Shown in pieces: positions 47,816-56,165 of a stretch of DNA of 64,000 bases (the stretch's first letter is position 1; every line of letters starts with the position of its first letter). The DNA is from Andreprevotia lacus DSM 23236 (GTDB taxonomy: Bacteria > Pseudomonadota > Gammaproteobacteria > Burkholderiales > Chitinibacteraceae), in the NCBI RefSeq assembly GCF_900176275.1, contig NZ_FWXD01000004.1:124001-188000 (forward strand). Reading direction: 5' to 3'. The notes below the pieces were generated by a model. The model did not search any database, was not told where the DNA came from, and saw nothing but the letters and a program-made list of their open reading frames with translations. The position numbers and the translations under genes are program-made.

Positions 47816-47842
47816 ACTACGCATGCAGGATCGCCAGTCATG

Positions 47843-47870
47843 AAAAAGCCCACCGCATGGTGGGCTTTTT
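47843..47870. terminator. Bidirectional terminator
   Basis: AAAAAGCCCACC-GCAT-GGTGGGCTTTTT, a perfect 12-bp stem with A and T runs on both sides. It lies between the plus-strand lipoprotein and the minus-strand EAL-HDOD gene and can serve both. Confidence 0.9.
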
Positions 47871-47910
47871 GCCATGCCGGCCATCAAGGCCGGCGGGGCG
47901 ATGCTGGCAA

Positions 47911-49128
47911 TTACACGCCCAGTTCTTCCACCCAGGTCAGTGCCTGCACGTGGGCGCGGTTGAGCATTTCCGGTGTCAGTTGCAGTTGCTCGCACAGGCG
48001 CGGCACTTCGGACATCTCCGGGTCTTCGCACGCTTCGGCCAGCTCCAGGAAGGGGCCATAGACGCCGTTGCGGTGCTGCAGCGCGTCGCAGACGTTTTCC
48101 GGCAGGATCAGTGTTTCCAGCACGCGGTCCATCGGCATGTCAAGCAGCACGTCCAGCAGCGAGAACATGCCGACGATGAACAGGTTGTCGCGGTCCTGGC
48201 CATCCAGGAAATGCGCGCCCAGCAGTTCGACCAGACGGCCACGGGTGACGGCAGTCTTGAGCAGCGCCGGTGCTGCACCGGTTTCGGCGCCGGCGGTGAC
48301 CAGCAGCAGGGTCAGCCAGCGGTACAGCTTCTGGTAGCCCAGAATGGTGACGGCATGGCGGAACGACTGGATTTCGCACGACAGGCCAAAGCCGGCCGAG
48401 TTGATGTAGCGCAGCAGCTTGAATGACAGCGCTACGTCGCGCTTGAGTGCGTTTTCGATATCCTTGATCTCTGCGTTGTTGCGCAGCATGTTCAGGAGAT
48501 TGAGGATATTGGCGTAGCTGGGGTTGATGACCTTGGCCGACAGCGTTTCCGGGTGGGCAAAGTAGTAACCCTGGAAACAGTCGAAGCCGATGTCCATGCA
48601 TTCCTTGAACTCGGGCTTGGTCTCGACCTTTTCCGCTACCTGCAGCACCGGATACTTGCGCAGCTCCTTGGAGATGCCCGGCACCTGCGGCATGCCCAGT
48701 TGCTGGATGTCCAGCTTGATGTAGTTGGCGAATTCGACAAAGGCGGCGGTCTGCGGCGTGAGGATGAAGTCATCCAGCGCAATGCCAAAGCCCTGCGCGC
48801 GCAGCTCTTTCAGGCGGTTGAGCAGCTCTGGCGTGGGCTGGGTGGTCTCGACGATTTCCAGCACCACGCGTTGCGGGTGCAGCAGCTCGAGGAAGTTGCT
48901 TTCCAGCATCGACTCGGCCACGTTGATGAAGGCAAGCTTGCTGCCGACCAGCCAATCGGTCCCCATGTTCGAGATGGTGTTGACGAGCACGTTGGTGCCG
49001 GCTTGCATGTCGCTGGAGAACTCAGCCGAAACCGCTTCCTGATTCAGGCGGAACAGCAGCTCGTAGCCGATGATCTGCTGCTGGCGGTTGAGGATGGGTT
49101 GACGGCCTATGAACGCGTGGTCTTGCAT
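47911..49128 (-). CDS. EAL-HDOD domain signalling protein
   Basis: A 405-residue protein. Residues 1-200 are an EAL-like domain in which the catalytic EAL is replaced by ELL (IIGYELLFRL), and other metal ligands also look altered. Residues 200-400 form an HDOD domain. Such proteins usually do not hydrolyse c-di-GMP and act as c-di-GMP- or partner-responsive regulators, several of them affecting motility. It follows cheA by 84 nt on the same strand and may be the last gene of the chemotaxis operon. Confidence 0.88.
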   Translation of the reverse strand: MQDHAFIGRQPILNRQQQIIGYELLFRLNQEAVSAEFSSDMQAGTNVLVNTISNMGTDWLVGSKLAFINVAESMLESNFLELLHPQRVVLEIVETTQPTPELLNRLKELRAQGFGIALDDFILTPQTAAFVEFANYIKLDIQQLGMPQVPGISKELRKYPVLQVAEKVETKPEFKECMDIGFDCFQGYYFAHPETLSAKVINPSYANILNLLNMLRNNAEIKDIENALKRDVALSFKLLRYINSAGFGLSCEIQSFRHAVTILGYQKLYRWLTLLLVTAGAETGAAPALLKTAVTRGRLVELLGAHFLDGQDRDNLFIVGMFSLLDVLLDMPMDRVLETLILPENVCDALQHRNGVYGPFLELAEACEDPEMSEVPRLCEQLQLTPEMLNRAHVQALTWVEELGV

Positions 49129-49212
49129 CTGTATGCCCCGGAGTGGCTGTTTTTTCTAGCAGTATATCAGTTTGTACTGATTGGAACTGCCGGGCATGTA
49201 CCCGGCAGTTGC

Positions 49213-51138
49213 TCAAAATGCCTGTGCGACGAAACGGCTGGTTTTCAGCGACGAAGTGTCTGCCGTATTGGACGACAGCAGGCTCTCCATGTCCAGTACC
49301 AGCACCACCGAACCATCGCCCGACAATGTGGCGCCCGCCACACCGGTCGGCCGGATGTTCTGCAGCGGCTTGATCACCACGTCGTCGCGGCCGACGAAGC
49401 TGTCTACCGCGAGGATGAACGAGTGCTCTGCCGTCTGCATCAGCACGCCGAAGTGCGGCACCTGCGTTTCTGCCCAGCCCAGGAGGCCGGCCAGCGATTT
49501 CACCGGCAGGATTTCGTCGCGCACCACGATGGTGGCACGGCCCGAGACCTCTTGCACCTGCTTGGCGTCGATCGGGATGATCTCGCGCACCATGGCCAGC
49601 GGCACGGCAAACGGCTGATCACACACGCGCACCACCAGCACCGGCAGGATGGCCAGTGTGAGCGGCAGCGAGATCGAGAAGCGCGAGCCTTCGCCGACAC
49701 TGGAATTGATGTCGATGCGGCCATTGAGCTTGCTGATGTTGGTTTTCACCACATCCATGCCCACGCCACGACCGGAGATGTTGGAAATCTGGTCCTTGGT
49801 CGAGAAACCCGGCAGGAAGATCAGTTGCAGGCTCTGCTTTTCGTCGAGGCTGTTGGCAGTCTCGACGTCGATCAGACCCTTTTCGATCGCCTTCTTGCGG
49901 ATCACGTCCGGGCGCATGCCGCGACCGTCGTCGGTGATCTCGATCAGGATATGGTCACCCACCTGGGTGGCCGACAGTTCCACCACCGCCTTGGCCGGTT
50001 TGCCGGTGGCGATGCGTTCCTCGATGGTTTCCACGCCGTGGTCGACCGCGTTGCGCACCAAGTGCACCAGCGGGTCGTTCAGGTCTTCCAGCATGGTCTT
50101 GTCGAGTTCGGTTTCCTCGCCGGTCAGCACCAGCTCGACATCCTTGCCCAGCTGGCGTGCCAGATCGCGCGCCAGGCGCGGGTACTTCTGGAACAAACGG
50201 CCGATCGGCTGCATGCGTGTCTTCATCACCGCGTTCTGCAGGTCGCCCACCAGCAGATCAAGCTGGCTGATGGCTTCGTCCAGCGCCTTCAGCGTGCCGG
50301 TATCCATCTTGCCGGCCATGATGTCGCTGCGCAGTGTGGTCAGGCGGTTCTTGGTCAGGCCGATTTCGCCCGACAGGTTGAGCACCTGGTCCAGTCGCAC
50401 CGTGTCGATACGGATGGTGGTTTCCGGCGCGGCCACCTGCTGCATGCCGCCTTGCGGTTGTGTCTTGGGAGCGGGTGCGGGCTTCAGGCTCTGCATCGGT
50501 TCCACCATGACGGCACGGGATTCGCCCTCGATCACTGCGGGGGCGGCAGGTGTAGCAGCCACCGGCGCGGGTGCGGCCGGGGCTGGCGTCGGGCTGGGAG
50601 CGTTGCCCAGCAGGTTGTCATACAGGTTTTGCCAGTCCGGCTCGCTGCCGGCCGGCGCTGCGGCGGCAACCGGTGCCGGCGCGGCAGCGACGGGGGCTGG
50701 AGCGGGCGCAGCAGGAGCCGGCGCCGGGGCTGCCAAGCTCACCACTTCGCCCTGCAAGACACGATCAAGTGCAGCCAGCAGATCGGCCGGGGCGGGAGGA
50801 GGCTGGCGCTTTTGCGACAACGCACCGAACATTTCACGTACCTCGCCGGTGGCGGCGAGGATCACGTCCATGTTTTCCATGCTGAGCGTCAGCTCGCCGT
50901 TGCGCAGCTTGTCGAACAGGTTTTCCGTGCGGTGGCACAGGCTGACCATGGCCTCGACATTCAGAAAGCCGGCGCCACCCTTGATGGTGTGGAACCCGCG
51001 GAAAATGTCGTTCAGCAGGTTGCGATCATCCGGCCGCTTTTCCAGTTCAACCAGCTTGTTGTCCACTTCGGACAGCAGTTCCGACGATTCGGTCAGAAAA
51101 TCCTGCAGCAGGTCTTCCATTCCGCCAAATTCACTCAT
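49213..51138 (-). CDS. cheA: Chemotaxis histidine kinase CheA
   Basis: A 641-residue CheA. The N-terminal Hpt domain has phospho-acceptor His50 in FHTIKGGAGFL. A Pro/Ala-rich linker (about 120-215) replaces the usual P2 region, and no clear CheY-binding domain is seen. The dimerisation helices (LNLSGEIGLTKNRL), the HATPase (HLVRNAVDHG, DDGRGM, GRGVGMDVV) and the C-terminal CheW-like domain follow. GGGAGG precedes the ATG. It phosphorylates CheY and the CheVs encoded upstream. Confidence 0.95.
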   Translation of the reverse strand: MSEFGGMEDLLQDFLTESSELLSEVDNKLVELEKRPDDRNLLNDIFRGFHTIKGGAGFLNVEAMVSLCHRTENLFDKLRNGELTLSMENMDVILAATGEVREMFGALSQKRQPPPAPADLLAALDRVLQGEVVSLAAPAPAPAAPAPAPVAAAPAPVAAAAPAGSEPDWQNLYDNLLGNAPSPTPAPAAPAPVAATPAAPAVIEGESRAVMVEPMQSLKPAPAPKTQPQGGMQQVAAPETTIRIDTVRLDQVLNLSGEIGLTKNRLTTLRSDIMAGKMDTGTLKALDEAISQLDLLVGDLQNAVMKTRMQPIGRLFQKYPRLARDLARQLGKDVELVLTGEETELDKTMLEDLNDPLVHLVRNAVDHGVETIEERIATGKPAKAVVELSATQVGDHILIEITDDGRGMRPDVIRKKAIEKGLIDVETANSLDEKQSLQLIFLPGFSTKDQISNISGRGVGMDVVKTNISKLNGRIDINSSVGEGSRFSISLPLTLAILPVLVVRVCDQPFAVPLAMVREIIPIDAKQVQEVSGRATIVVRDEILPVKSLAGLLGWAETQVPHFGVLMQTAEHSFILAVDSFVGRDDVVIKPLQNIRPTGVAGATLSGDGSVVLVLDMESLLSSNTADTSSLKTSRFVAQAF

Positions 51139-51172
51139 TTGGCCTCCCGTTCATGTGCGTTAAGCAAGCGGG

Positions 51173-51967
51173 TCAGAAACCCAGGCTGTCCAGCAGGTCG
51201 TCCACCTGCTGCTGATTGGTTACCACGTCGGTACGACCTTCTGCGTTGACCACCGGGCCGTTCAGCAGCGGGTCGTCCTGCTTGTGTATGACTGCGGCGC
51301 CTTGCGGCGAGAACATCAGCAGGAAGTCGAGCAGCTGGCTTTCCATGGCCTTGGCCATTTCGACCACTTTCTTGATCACTTGGCCGGTCAGGTCCTGGAA
51401 GTCCTGCGCCATCATGATTTCCAGCATCTGGCCGGAAATCTGGTCGGAGTTCGTGACCGTGGCGTTGAGGTGGCTGCGCGTGCGCGTTACCAGCGCCTTG
51501 AATTCATCCACCGACAACTGGTTGTTCACGAGTTTGTCCCATTCGCCAGCCAGTGCCTTGGCCTCGTCCGAGATGCGATCCTGCAGCGGCTTGGCGGCGT
51601 CGAGCGCGTTCAGCGTGCGTTCGGCGGCCTGCTCGGTCAGCGTGGCGATGTAGGACAGTCTGTCCTTGGCATCGGGAATCTGCGAGACGGCTTGTTCGAG
51701 CGATTTGTCCAGGCCCAGCTCACGCAGCGTGTCGTGCAGCTTGCGCGTCATCTGGCCGATGTGCGAGAACATCGAGCGCGCCGGTTCTGCCAGCGCGTCG
51801 CTGGCGGCGCCCGGTGCTGCCGTATCGCTGGCTGCCGGTGCAGCACTGGCCGCGGGGGGCGGTGCGGGGGCTGCAGCAGGCGCATCGTTGCCGCCGGCCT
51901 TGAGTATGCTGTCGAATAGCGCTTCGAGTTCGTCGGAATCGCCGGTATTTTGGGCTTGATCGCTCAC
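51173..51967 (-). CDS. cheZ: CheY-P phosphatase CheZ
   Basis: A 264-residue CheZ. The active segment QDFQDLTGQVIKKV carries the catalytic Gln, and the C-terminal CheY-binding peptide QQQVDDLLDSLGF is intact. An Ala/Pro-rich insertion (about 30-60) near the N-terminus is unusual but low-complexity. Gene order cheY-cheZ-cheA is compact, with gaps of 13 and 34 nt. Confidence 0.93.
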   Translation of the reverse strand: MSDQAQNTGDSDELEALFDSILKAGGNDAPAAAPAPPPAASAAPAASDTAAPGAASDALAEPARSMFSHIGQMTRKLHDTLRELGLDKSLEQAVSQIPDAKDRLSYIATLTEQAAERTLNALDAAKPLQDRISDEAKALAGEWDKLVNNQLSVDEFKALVTRTRSHLNATVTNSDQISGQMLEIMMAQDFQDLTGQVIKKVVEMAKAMESQLLDFLLMFSPQGAAVIHKQDDPLLNGPVVNAEGRTDVVTNQQQVDDLLDSLGF

Positions 51968-51980
51968 GTCAGCCTCCTGG

Positions 51981-52370
51981 TTATTTATTCATGTTGGCGA
52001 AGATTTTCTTCAGCTTTTCGTCCAACGTGGCGGCCGTGAACGGTTTGACAACATAGCCGGAGGCACCGGCCGTTGCCGCTTCGATGATGTTCTCCTTCTT
52101 GGCTTCGGCGGTGACCATCAGCACGGGCAGGTGCTTGAGCTGTGCATCGGCGCGGATTGCCTTGAGCAATTCGATGCCGGTCATGTTGGGCATGTTCCAG
52201 TCGGTAACGACAAATTCGTAGTTGCCGTTCTTCAGTTTATGCAGCGCGACCTGTCCATCCTCGGCTTCCTCGACATTGGAGAAGCCCAGTTCCTTGAGCA
52301 GGTTGCGAACGATGCGACGCATGGTGGAAAAATCGTCCACCACGAGAAAGCGCATATTGGAATCAGCCAT
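51981..52370 (-). CDS. cheY: Chemotaxis response regulator CheY
   Basis: A 129-residue single receiver domain. Asp12/Asp13 and phospho-acceptor Asp57 ([10 protein letters not shown]), with the switch Thr and Lys in MVTAEAKKE and VVKPF, are all present. The WNMPNM wording is characteristic of motility CheY rather than a generic receiver. It would bind FliM when phosphorylated. Confidence 0.96.
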   Translation of the reverse strand: MADSNMRFLVVDDFSTMRRIVRNLLKELGFSNVEEAEDGQVALHKLKNGNYEFVVTDWNMPNMTGIELLKAIRADAQLKHLPVLMVTAEAKKENIIEAATAGASGYVVKPFTAATLDEKLKKIFANMNK

Positions 52371-52458
52371 TGTGTTCTAGCTCCGTCGCACCCGGTGACC
52401 GGGGGCGTGTTTCTTTAAAGTCTCAAATTCAATCTTGCGTGCGTGCGGCCAGCCGTGC

Positions 52459-53397
52459 TCAGCCAACCAGCAACGGGCCCAGCGTATCGGCGAGGATGAC
52501 CGGGTCGAATTTTGCCACATAGGCGTCCACACCGACGCTGGCGCCCATGGCGCGGTTGGCGTTGGACGACAGCGACGAGTGCATCACCACCGGGATGCCC
52601 TGGAAGCGATGGTCCGACTTGATGTGCTTGGTCAGCACATAACCGTCCATTTCCGGCATTTCGGCATCGACGAGGATGAGCCGCAGCTTCTGGTGCAGCG
52701 ATTCGCCGTCCTGCGTGGCGCGGTTGGCCAGGCCCTGCAGCTTTTCCCAGGCTTCCAGACCGTTGTTGGCCTGGTAATACTTGATGCCGATCTTGTCGAG
52801 CACGCCGACGATTTCCTTGCGCGCCACCATCGAGTCATCGACGAAGAACATGAAGGTATCCTGATCGACCGCCACCGCGCTGAGGTCGGGGATGACCGGC
52901 TCGCCGATCACGGTGGACAGGATCTGTTCGACGTCGAGGATGGACACCAGCTTGCCGTCGGGCAGCTCGGTAATGGCGGTGATCAGTGCCTGGCTGCCGG
53001 CCAGCATGGTTTCCGGCGCGCGCACCTTGTCCCAGTCAACGCGGATGATGCGATCGACATCGTGCACCAGGAAAGCCTGCGTGTGCTTGGAGAACTCGGT
53101 GACGATCATGGTGCTGGTGGTGTCTACCCCGGCACTTTCCTGCGTGGCGATGAACTTGGACAGGGCAATGACGGGGATGATGTTGCCGCGCAGCGACAGC
53201 ACGCCTTCCACGCCGATGGGCATGTTGGGGGTCTTGGTGATCTTGGGGGTCTGCGAGACCTCGCGCACCTTGAACACGTTGATGCCGAAAATTTCCTTGG
53301 TGCCCAGCGAGAACAGGAGGATTTCCATCTTGTTCGAGCCGGCCAGCTTGGTACGGGCATCGACGCTTTCCAGCAGATTGGTTTGGGCGTTGCTCAT
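52459..53397 (-). CDS. cheV: Chemotaxis coupling protein CheV (second copy)
   Basis: A 312-residue protein with a CheW-like domain (about 20-170; EILLFSLGTKEIFGINVFKV) and a C-terminal receiver (about 185-312) with FVDDS and LVDAEMPEMDGY, Asp intact. It couples receptors to CheA and is tuned by phosphorylation. It is a close paralog of the next upstream gene; the gap between them is 16 nt. Confidence 0.93.
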   Translation of the reverse strand: MSNAQTNLLESVDARTKLAGSNKMEILLFSLGTKEIFGINVFKVREVSQTPKITKTPNMPIGVEGVLSLRGNIIPVIALSKFIATQESAGVDTTSTMIVTEFSKHTQAFLVHDVDRIIRVDWDKVRAPETMLAGSQALITAITELPDGKLVSILDVEQILSTVIGEPVIPDLSAVAVDQDTFMFFVDDSMVARKEIVGVLDKIGIKYYQANNGLEAWEKLQGLANRATQDGESLHQKLRLILVDAEMPEMDGYVLTKHIKSDHRFQGIPVVMHSSLSSNANRAMGASVGVDAYVAKFDPVILADTLGPLLVG

Positions 53398-53413
53398 GCT
53401 GATGCTCCGTCGG

Positions 53414-54373
53414 TCACTGTGCAGGTTGCTTCAGCAGGTAGCTGGCCAGCATCTGCGAGAGCTTGTGCGGTTCAAACTTGGGCACGTAGGCATCCACACC
53501 GACCGATTGCCCCAGCTTCTGGTTGGATGCGCCGGACAGCGACGAATGCATGATGATGGGAATGCCGGCAAAACGCGGGTCGCTTTTCACCATCTTGGTC
53601 AGCATGTATCCGTCCATTTCCGGCATTTCCACGTCGGTGAGGATGAGCTGCACCAGGTCCTTGACCTGCTTGTGCTGGATCTCGGCCGATTTGGCGAGGC
53701 GCTGCAGGTCGTCCCACGCGCGCTTGCCGTTGATGGCCTGCATGTAGTGCACGCCCATCGCGTCCAGCGTCATTTCGATCTGGTGGCGCGCCACGATGGA
53801 GTCGTCGGCAAAGTAGATGGTCTTGTCGCTGAAGGTACTGTCGCGGATCACCACCGATTCGTCGATCGAGTGGTCGGTCTGCGTGGTTTCGGCCAGCACC
53901 TTTTCCACGTCCAGCATCATCACCAGCTTGTTGCTTTCCAGCTCGGTGACAGCGGTGACCAGACCGCCCATCTGGGCGGTCAGCATGTCGGGCGGTACGC
54001 GCATCGACGACCAGTCCAGCCGCAGAATGGTATCGACTGCCTCGACCAGGAAACCCTGCGTGTGGCCGTTGTATTCGGTCACGATCATGATTTCCGGGCG
54101 GTTTTCGCTGATGACGCCGGTATATTTGGCCAGGTCGATCACCGGCACCAGCGCGCCGCGCAGACTGACCATGCCTTCCACCGAGGGCGGCATTTCCGGC
54201 GCCTGGGTGATTTCGGGAGTACGCATGACTTCGCGTACCTTGAACACGTTGATGCCGAAGTTCTCGCGGCGACCGGAGCGTTGGTCCAGCCCCAGTGTGA
54301 ACAGCAGGATTTCCAGCTTGTTGGTGCCGGCGAGCTTCGTTCGGGCATCAATCTTTTTCAGAAGGTCGGACAC
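53414..54373 (-). CDS. cheV: Chemotaxis coupling protein CheV (first copy)
   Basis: A 319-residue CheW-receiver fusion paralogous to the adjacent CheV. It has a short insertion (GLDQRSGRRENFGINVFKV) in the CheW domain and an intact receiver (FADDS, LTDVEMPEMDGYMLTK). It is the first gene of the minus-strand chemotaxis operon. Divergence from its neighbour suggests an old duplication, with each copy perhaps serving different receptors. Confidence 0.93.
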   Translation of the reverse strand: MSDLLKKIDARTKLAGTNKLEILLFTLGLDQRSGRRENFGINVFKVREVMRTPEITQAPEMPPSVEGMVSLRGALVPVIDLAKYTGVISENRPEIMIVTEYNGHTQGFLVEAVDTILRLDWSSMRVPPDMLTAQMGGLVTAVTELESNKLVMMLDVEKVLAETTQTDHSIDESVVIRDSTFSDKTIYFADDSIVARHQIEMTLDAMGVHYMQAINGKRAWDDLQRLAKSAEIQHKQVKDLVQLILTDVEMPEMDGYMLTKMVKSDPRFAGIPIIMHSSLSGASNQKLGQSVGVDAYVPKFEPHKLSQMLASYLLKQPAQ

Positions 54374-54416
54374 GATGAGGCTCCACGCTGCGTAAGTGCG
54401 TAAGGTAAGGCGAGAG

Positions 54417-54445
54417 TCGGCAAGCCGTTTTGTTCTTTTTTAACA
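54417..54445 (-). promoter_or_regulatory. Weak sigma28-like promoter for the chemotaxis operon
   Basis: Reading on the minus strand, an A-rich AAAA/TAAA segment is followed 15-17 bp later by GCCGACTC, a partial match to TAAA-N15-GCCGATAA. It lies 44-72 bp before the first cheV start. Confidence 0.35.
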
Positions 54446-54466
54446 AAAAACATCATTGGATCAGGG

Positions 54467-54493
54467 TAAACCGTAATTGTAATCGGCCGACGA
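54467..54493 (+). promoter_or_regulatory. Sigma28 (FliA)-like promoter of the fleS-like operon
   Basis: TAAA at 54467-54470, exactly 15 bp, then GCCGACGA at 54486-54493. The consensus is TAAA-N15-GCCGATAA, with 7 of 8 matches in the -10 part. It lies about 98 bp before the kinase start. Confidence 0.6.
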
Positions 54494-54590
54494 AATCAAA
54501 ACTTGATTAAAACTTTGTCAAACCGAGGCTGTAAGCGGGTTCTAGGGTCTTTATAATTCAAAAGCGCAAAAGCAACAAGGACACCGGCTT

Positions 54591-55763
54591 GTGACAGAAC
54601 ATAGTGGCGGCATAGATCCGCAAGAGTTGGAAGCGGCATTTTCGCTGTTTACTGCTGCATCGCAACAATTGACTGATGCTTACGCCGATTTGGAGCGTCA
54701 GGTTGTTTCGCTCACGCAGCAGCTTGAAATTGCCAATGGTCATCTGCGGCGTGAATTGGAAGAGAAGGCGGCGCTATCGCGGCGCTTGTCCTTGCTGCTG
54801 GAACGATTGCCCGGCGGCATGCTCGAGCTGGATGCAGAAGGGCGCGTGGCACTGATGAATCCGGCCGCGCAGCGCATGCTGGCGCCGCTACAGGTGGGCG
54901 ATGCCTGGGCGCCGTTTGTTGCGGCGCAGCTGGAGGCCACGTCGGGCGCCGATCTGTGGCTCTATCCCCGCGCCGATGGCGAGCTGCGGCTGAGCGTGGT
55001 GGGGGCCGACGTACCCGAGGAGGGCGGCGAGATCCTGCTGGTGCAGGATCTGACCGAGAGCTGGCAATTGCAGCAGTCGCTGGCCCACCACAAGCGCCTG
55101 GCGGCCATGGGCGAGATGGCCGCCGGCCTTGCCCACCAGTTGCGCACGCCGCTGGCGACGGCCTTGCTGTACGCCGGTCACCTGAACAAGCCTGGACTGG
55201 CCGAGCCGGACCGGCTGAAATTTGCAGACAAGGCTTTGGCGCGCCTGCACCATCTGGAATCACTGATCCAGAACATGCTCTGGTTTGTGCGCCGCCAGGA
55301 GGTGCCCAGCGAGGAGGTCGAGCTGGCCGCCTGTCTGCAGGAGGCGGTGCAGACATTGCAGCCGCAGCTGGACGCGGCGCGCATTTCGCTGCGGCTGGAT
55401 ATTGATGTTGCAGCCCGGGTGCGCGCCAATCGCAAGGAGTTGCTCGGTGTATTCCTCAATCTGCTGGAGAATGCCATTCAGGCCAGTAGTGTGGGCGCTG
55501 TCATCGAACTTTCCCTCGTCTTTGCAGCGGATTTCGCTACAATTGATATAACTGATCATGGCAAGGGAATGTCGCCCGAGGTTCAGGAGCGGCTATTCGA
55601 GCCTTTCTTCACCACGCGCAAGGAAGGCACCGGATTGGGGCTGGCGATCGTGCGCAATCTGGTTGATCAGTTTGGTGGTGAGATATCGGTCAGCTCGACG
55701 TTAGGTCATGGCAGTACTTTTGTCGTAAAGTTGCCAGCCAAGGGCGTTGCATCTAATGTTTGA
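54591..55763 (+). CDS. FleS-like sensor histidine kinase
   Basis: A 390-residue soluble kinase starting at GTG, with AAGGA about 10 nt upstream. It has an N-terminal coiled coil (20-70), a PAS-like domain (70-150), a HisKA with His182 in AAGLAHQLRTPLATALLY, and a HATPase domain (ENAIQAS, DHGKGM, GTGLGLAIV). There is no TM segment, as in FleS of Pseudomonas. It probably phosphorylates the sigma54 activator encoded at 58693 to switch on class III flagellar genes. The two are separated by three signalling genes, which is unusual. Confidence 0.85.
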   Translation: MTEHSGGIDPQELEAAFSLFTAASQQLTDAYADLERQVVSLTQQLEIANGHLRRELEEKAALSRRLSLLLERLPGGMLELDAEGRVALMNPAAQRMLAPLQVGDAWAPFVAAQLEATSGADLWLYPRADGELRLSVVGADVPEEGGEILLVQDLTESWQLQQSLAHHKRLAAMGEMAAGLAHQLRTPLATALLYAGHLNKPGLAEPDRLKFADKALARLHHLESLIQNMLWFVRRQEVPSEEVELAACLQEAVQTLQPQLDAARISLRLDIDVAARVRANRKELLGVFLNLLENAIQASSVGAVIELSLVFAADFATIDITDHGKGMSPEVQERLFEPFFTTRKEGTGLGLAIVRNLVDQFGGEISVSSTLGHGSTFVVKLPAKGVASNV

Positions 55764-55847
55764 TGGCGTCGCGGCGCGCCGGGTGGTGCAGGGCCCCGCC
55801 GGTTCGCGATTTACATGTGGTCGGATTTGCTAAAAGGTTATGCGCTT

Positions 55848-56153
55848 ATGACCCCTACGGTTGAGATTGAACAAGAAGTTGGCCGGGTTGTCCTGTCGGG
55901 GCAATTCGATTTCAGTGCGCATCGGGAGTTCCGGCAGGTGTGTGAAACGCTGATTGCCAATTCTTCCGTCCGGGAAGTGCTGATCGATTTCCAGAACGTG
56001 AACTATCTCGATAGTTCCGCCTTGGGCATGCTGTTGCTGCTCAAGGAGAAAATCGGTGCGGCCAACAAGAGCCTGGCGCTGGTCAATTGCCGCGACACGG
56101 TCAAGCAAGTGCTTGAGATTGCCTGCTTCGGCAAGATTTTCACGATTCGTTAA
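55848..56153 (+). CDS. STAS-domain anti-sigma factor antagonist (HsbA-like)
   Basis: A 101-residue STAS protein. The phospho-acceptor Ser is in YLDSSALGMLLL. The ATG at 55848 gives the normal STAS N-terminus. It lies 12 nt before an HsbR-like phosphatase/kinase gene, forming a partner-switching pair. In Pseudomonas the homologous HsbA binds the anti-sigma factor FlgM or a diguanylate cyclase depending on its phosphorylation, linking motility to biofilm. The same role is inferred here. Confidence 0.85.
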   Translation: MTPTVEIEQEVGRVVLSGQFDFSAHREFRQVCETLIANSSVREVLIDFQNVNYLDSSALGMLLLLKEKIGAANKSLALVNCRDTVKQVLEIACFGKIFTIR

Positions 56154-56165
56154 AAACCCGGCTTC

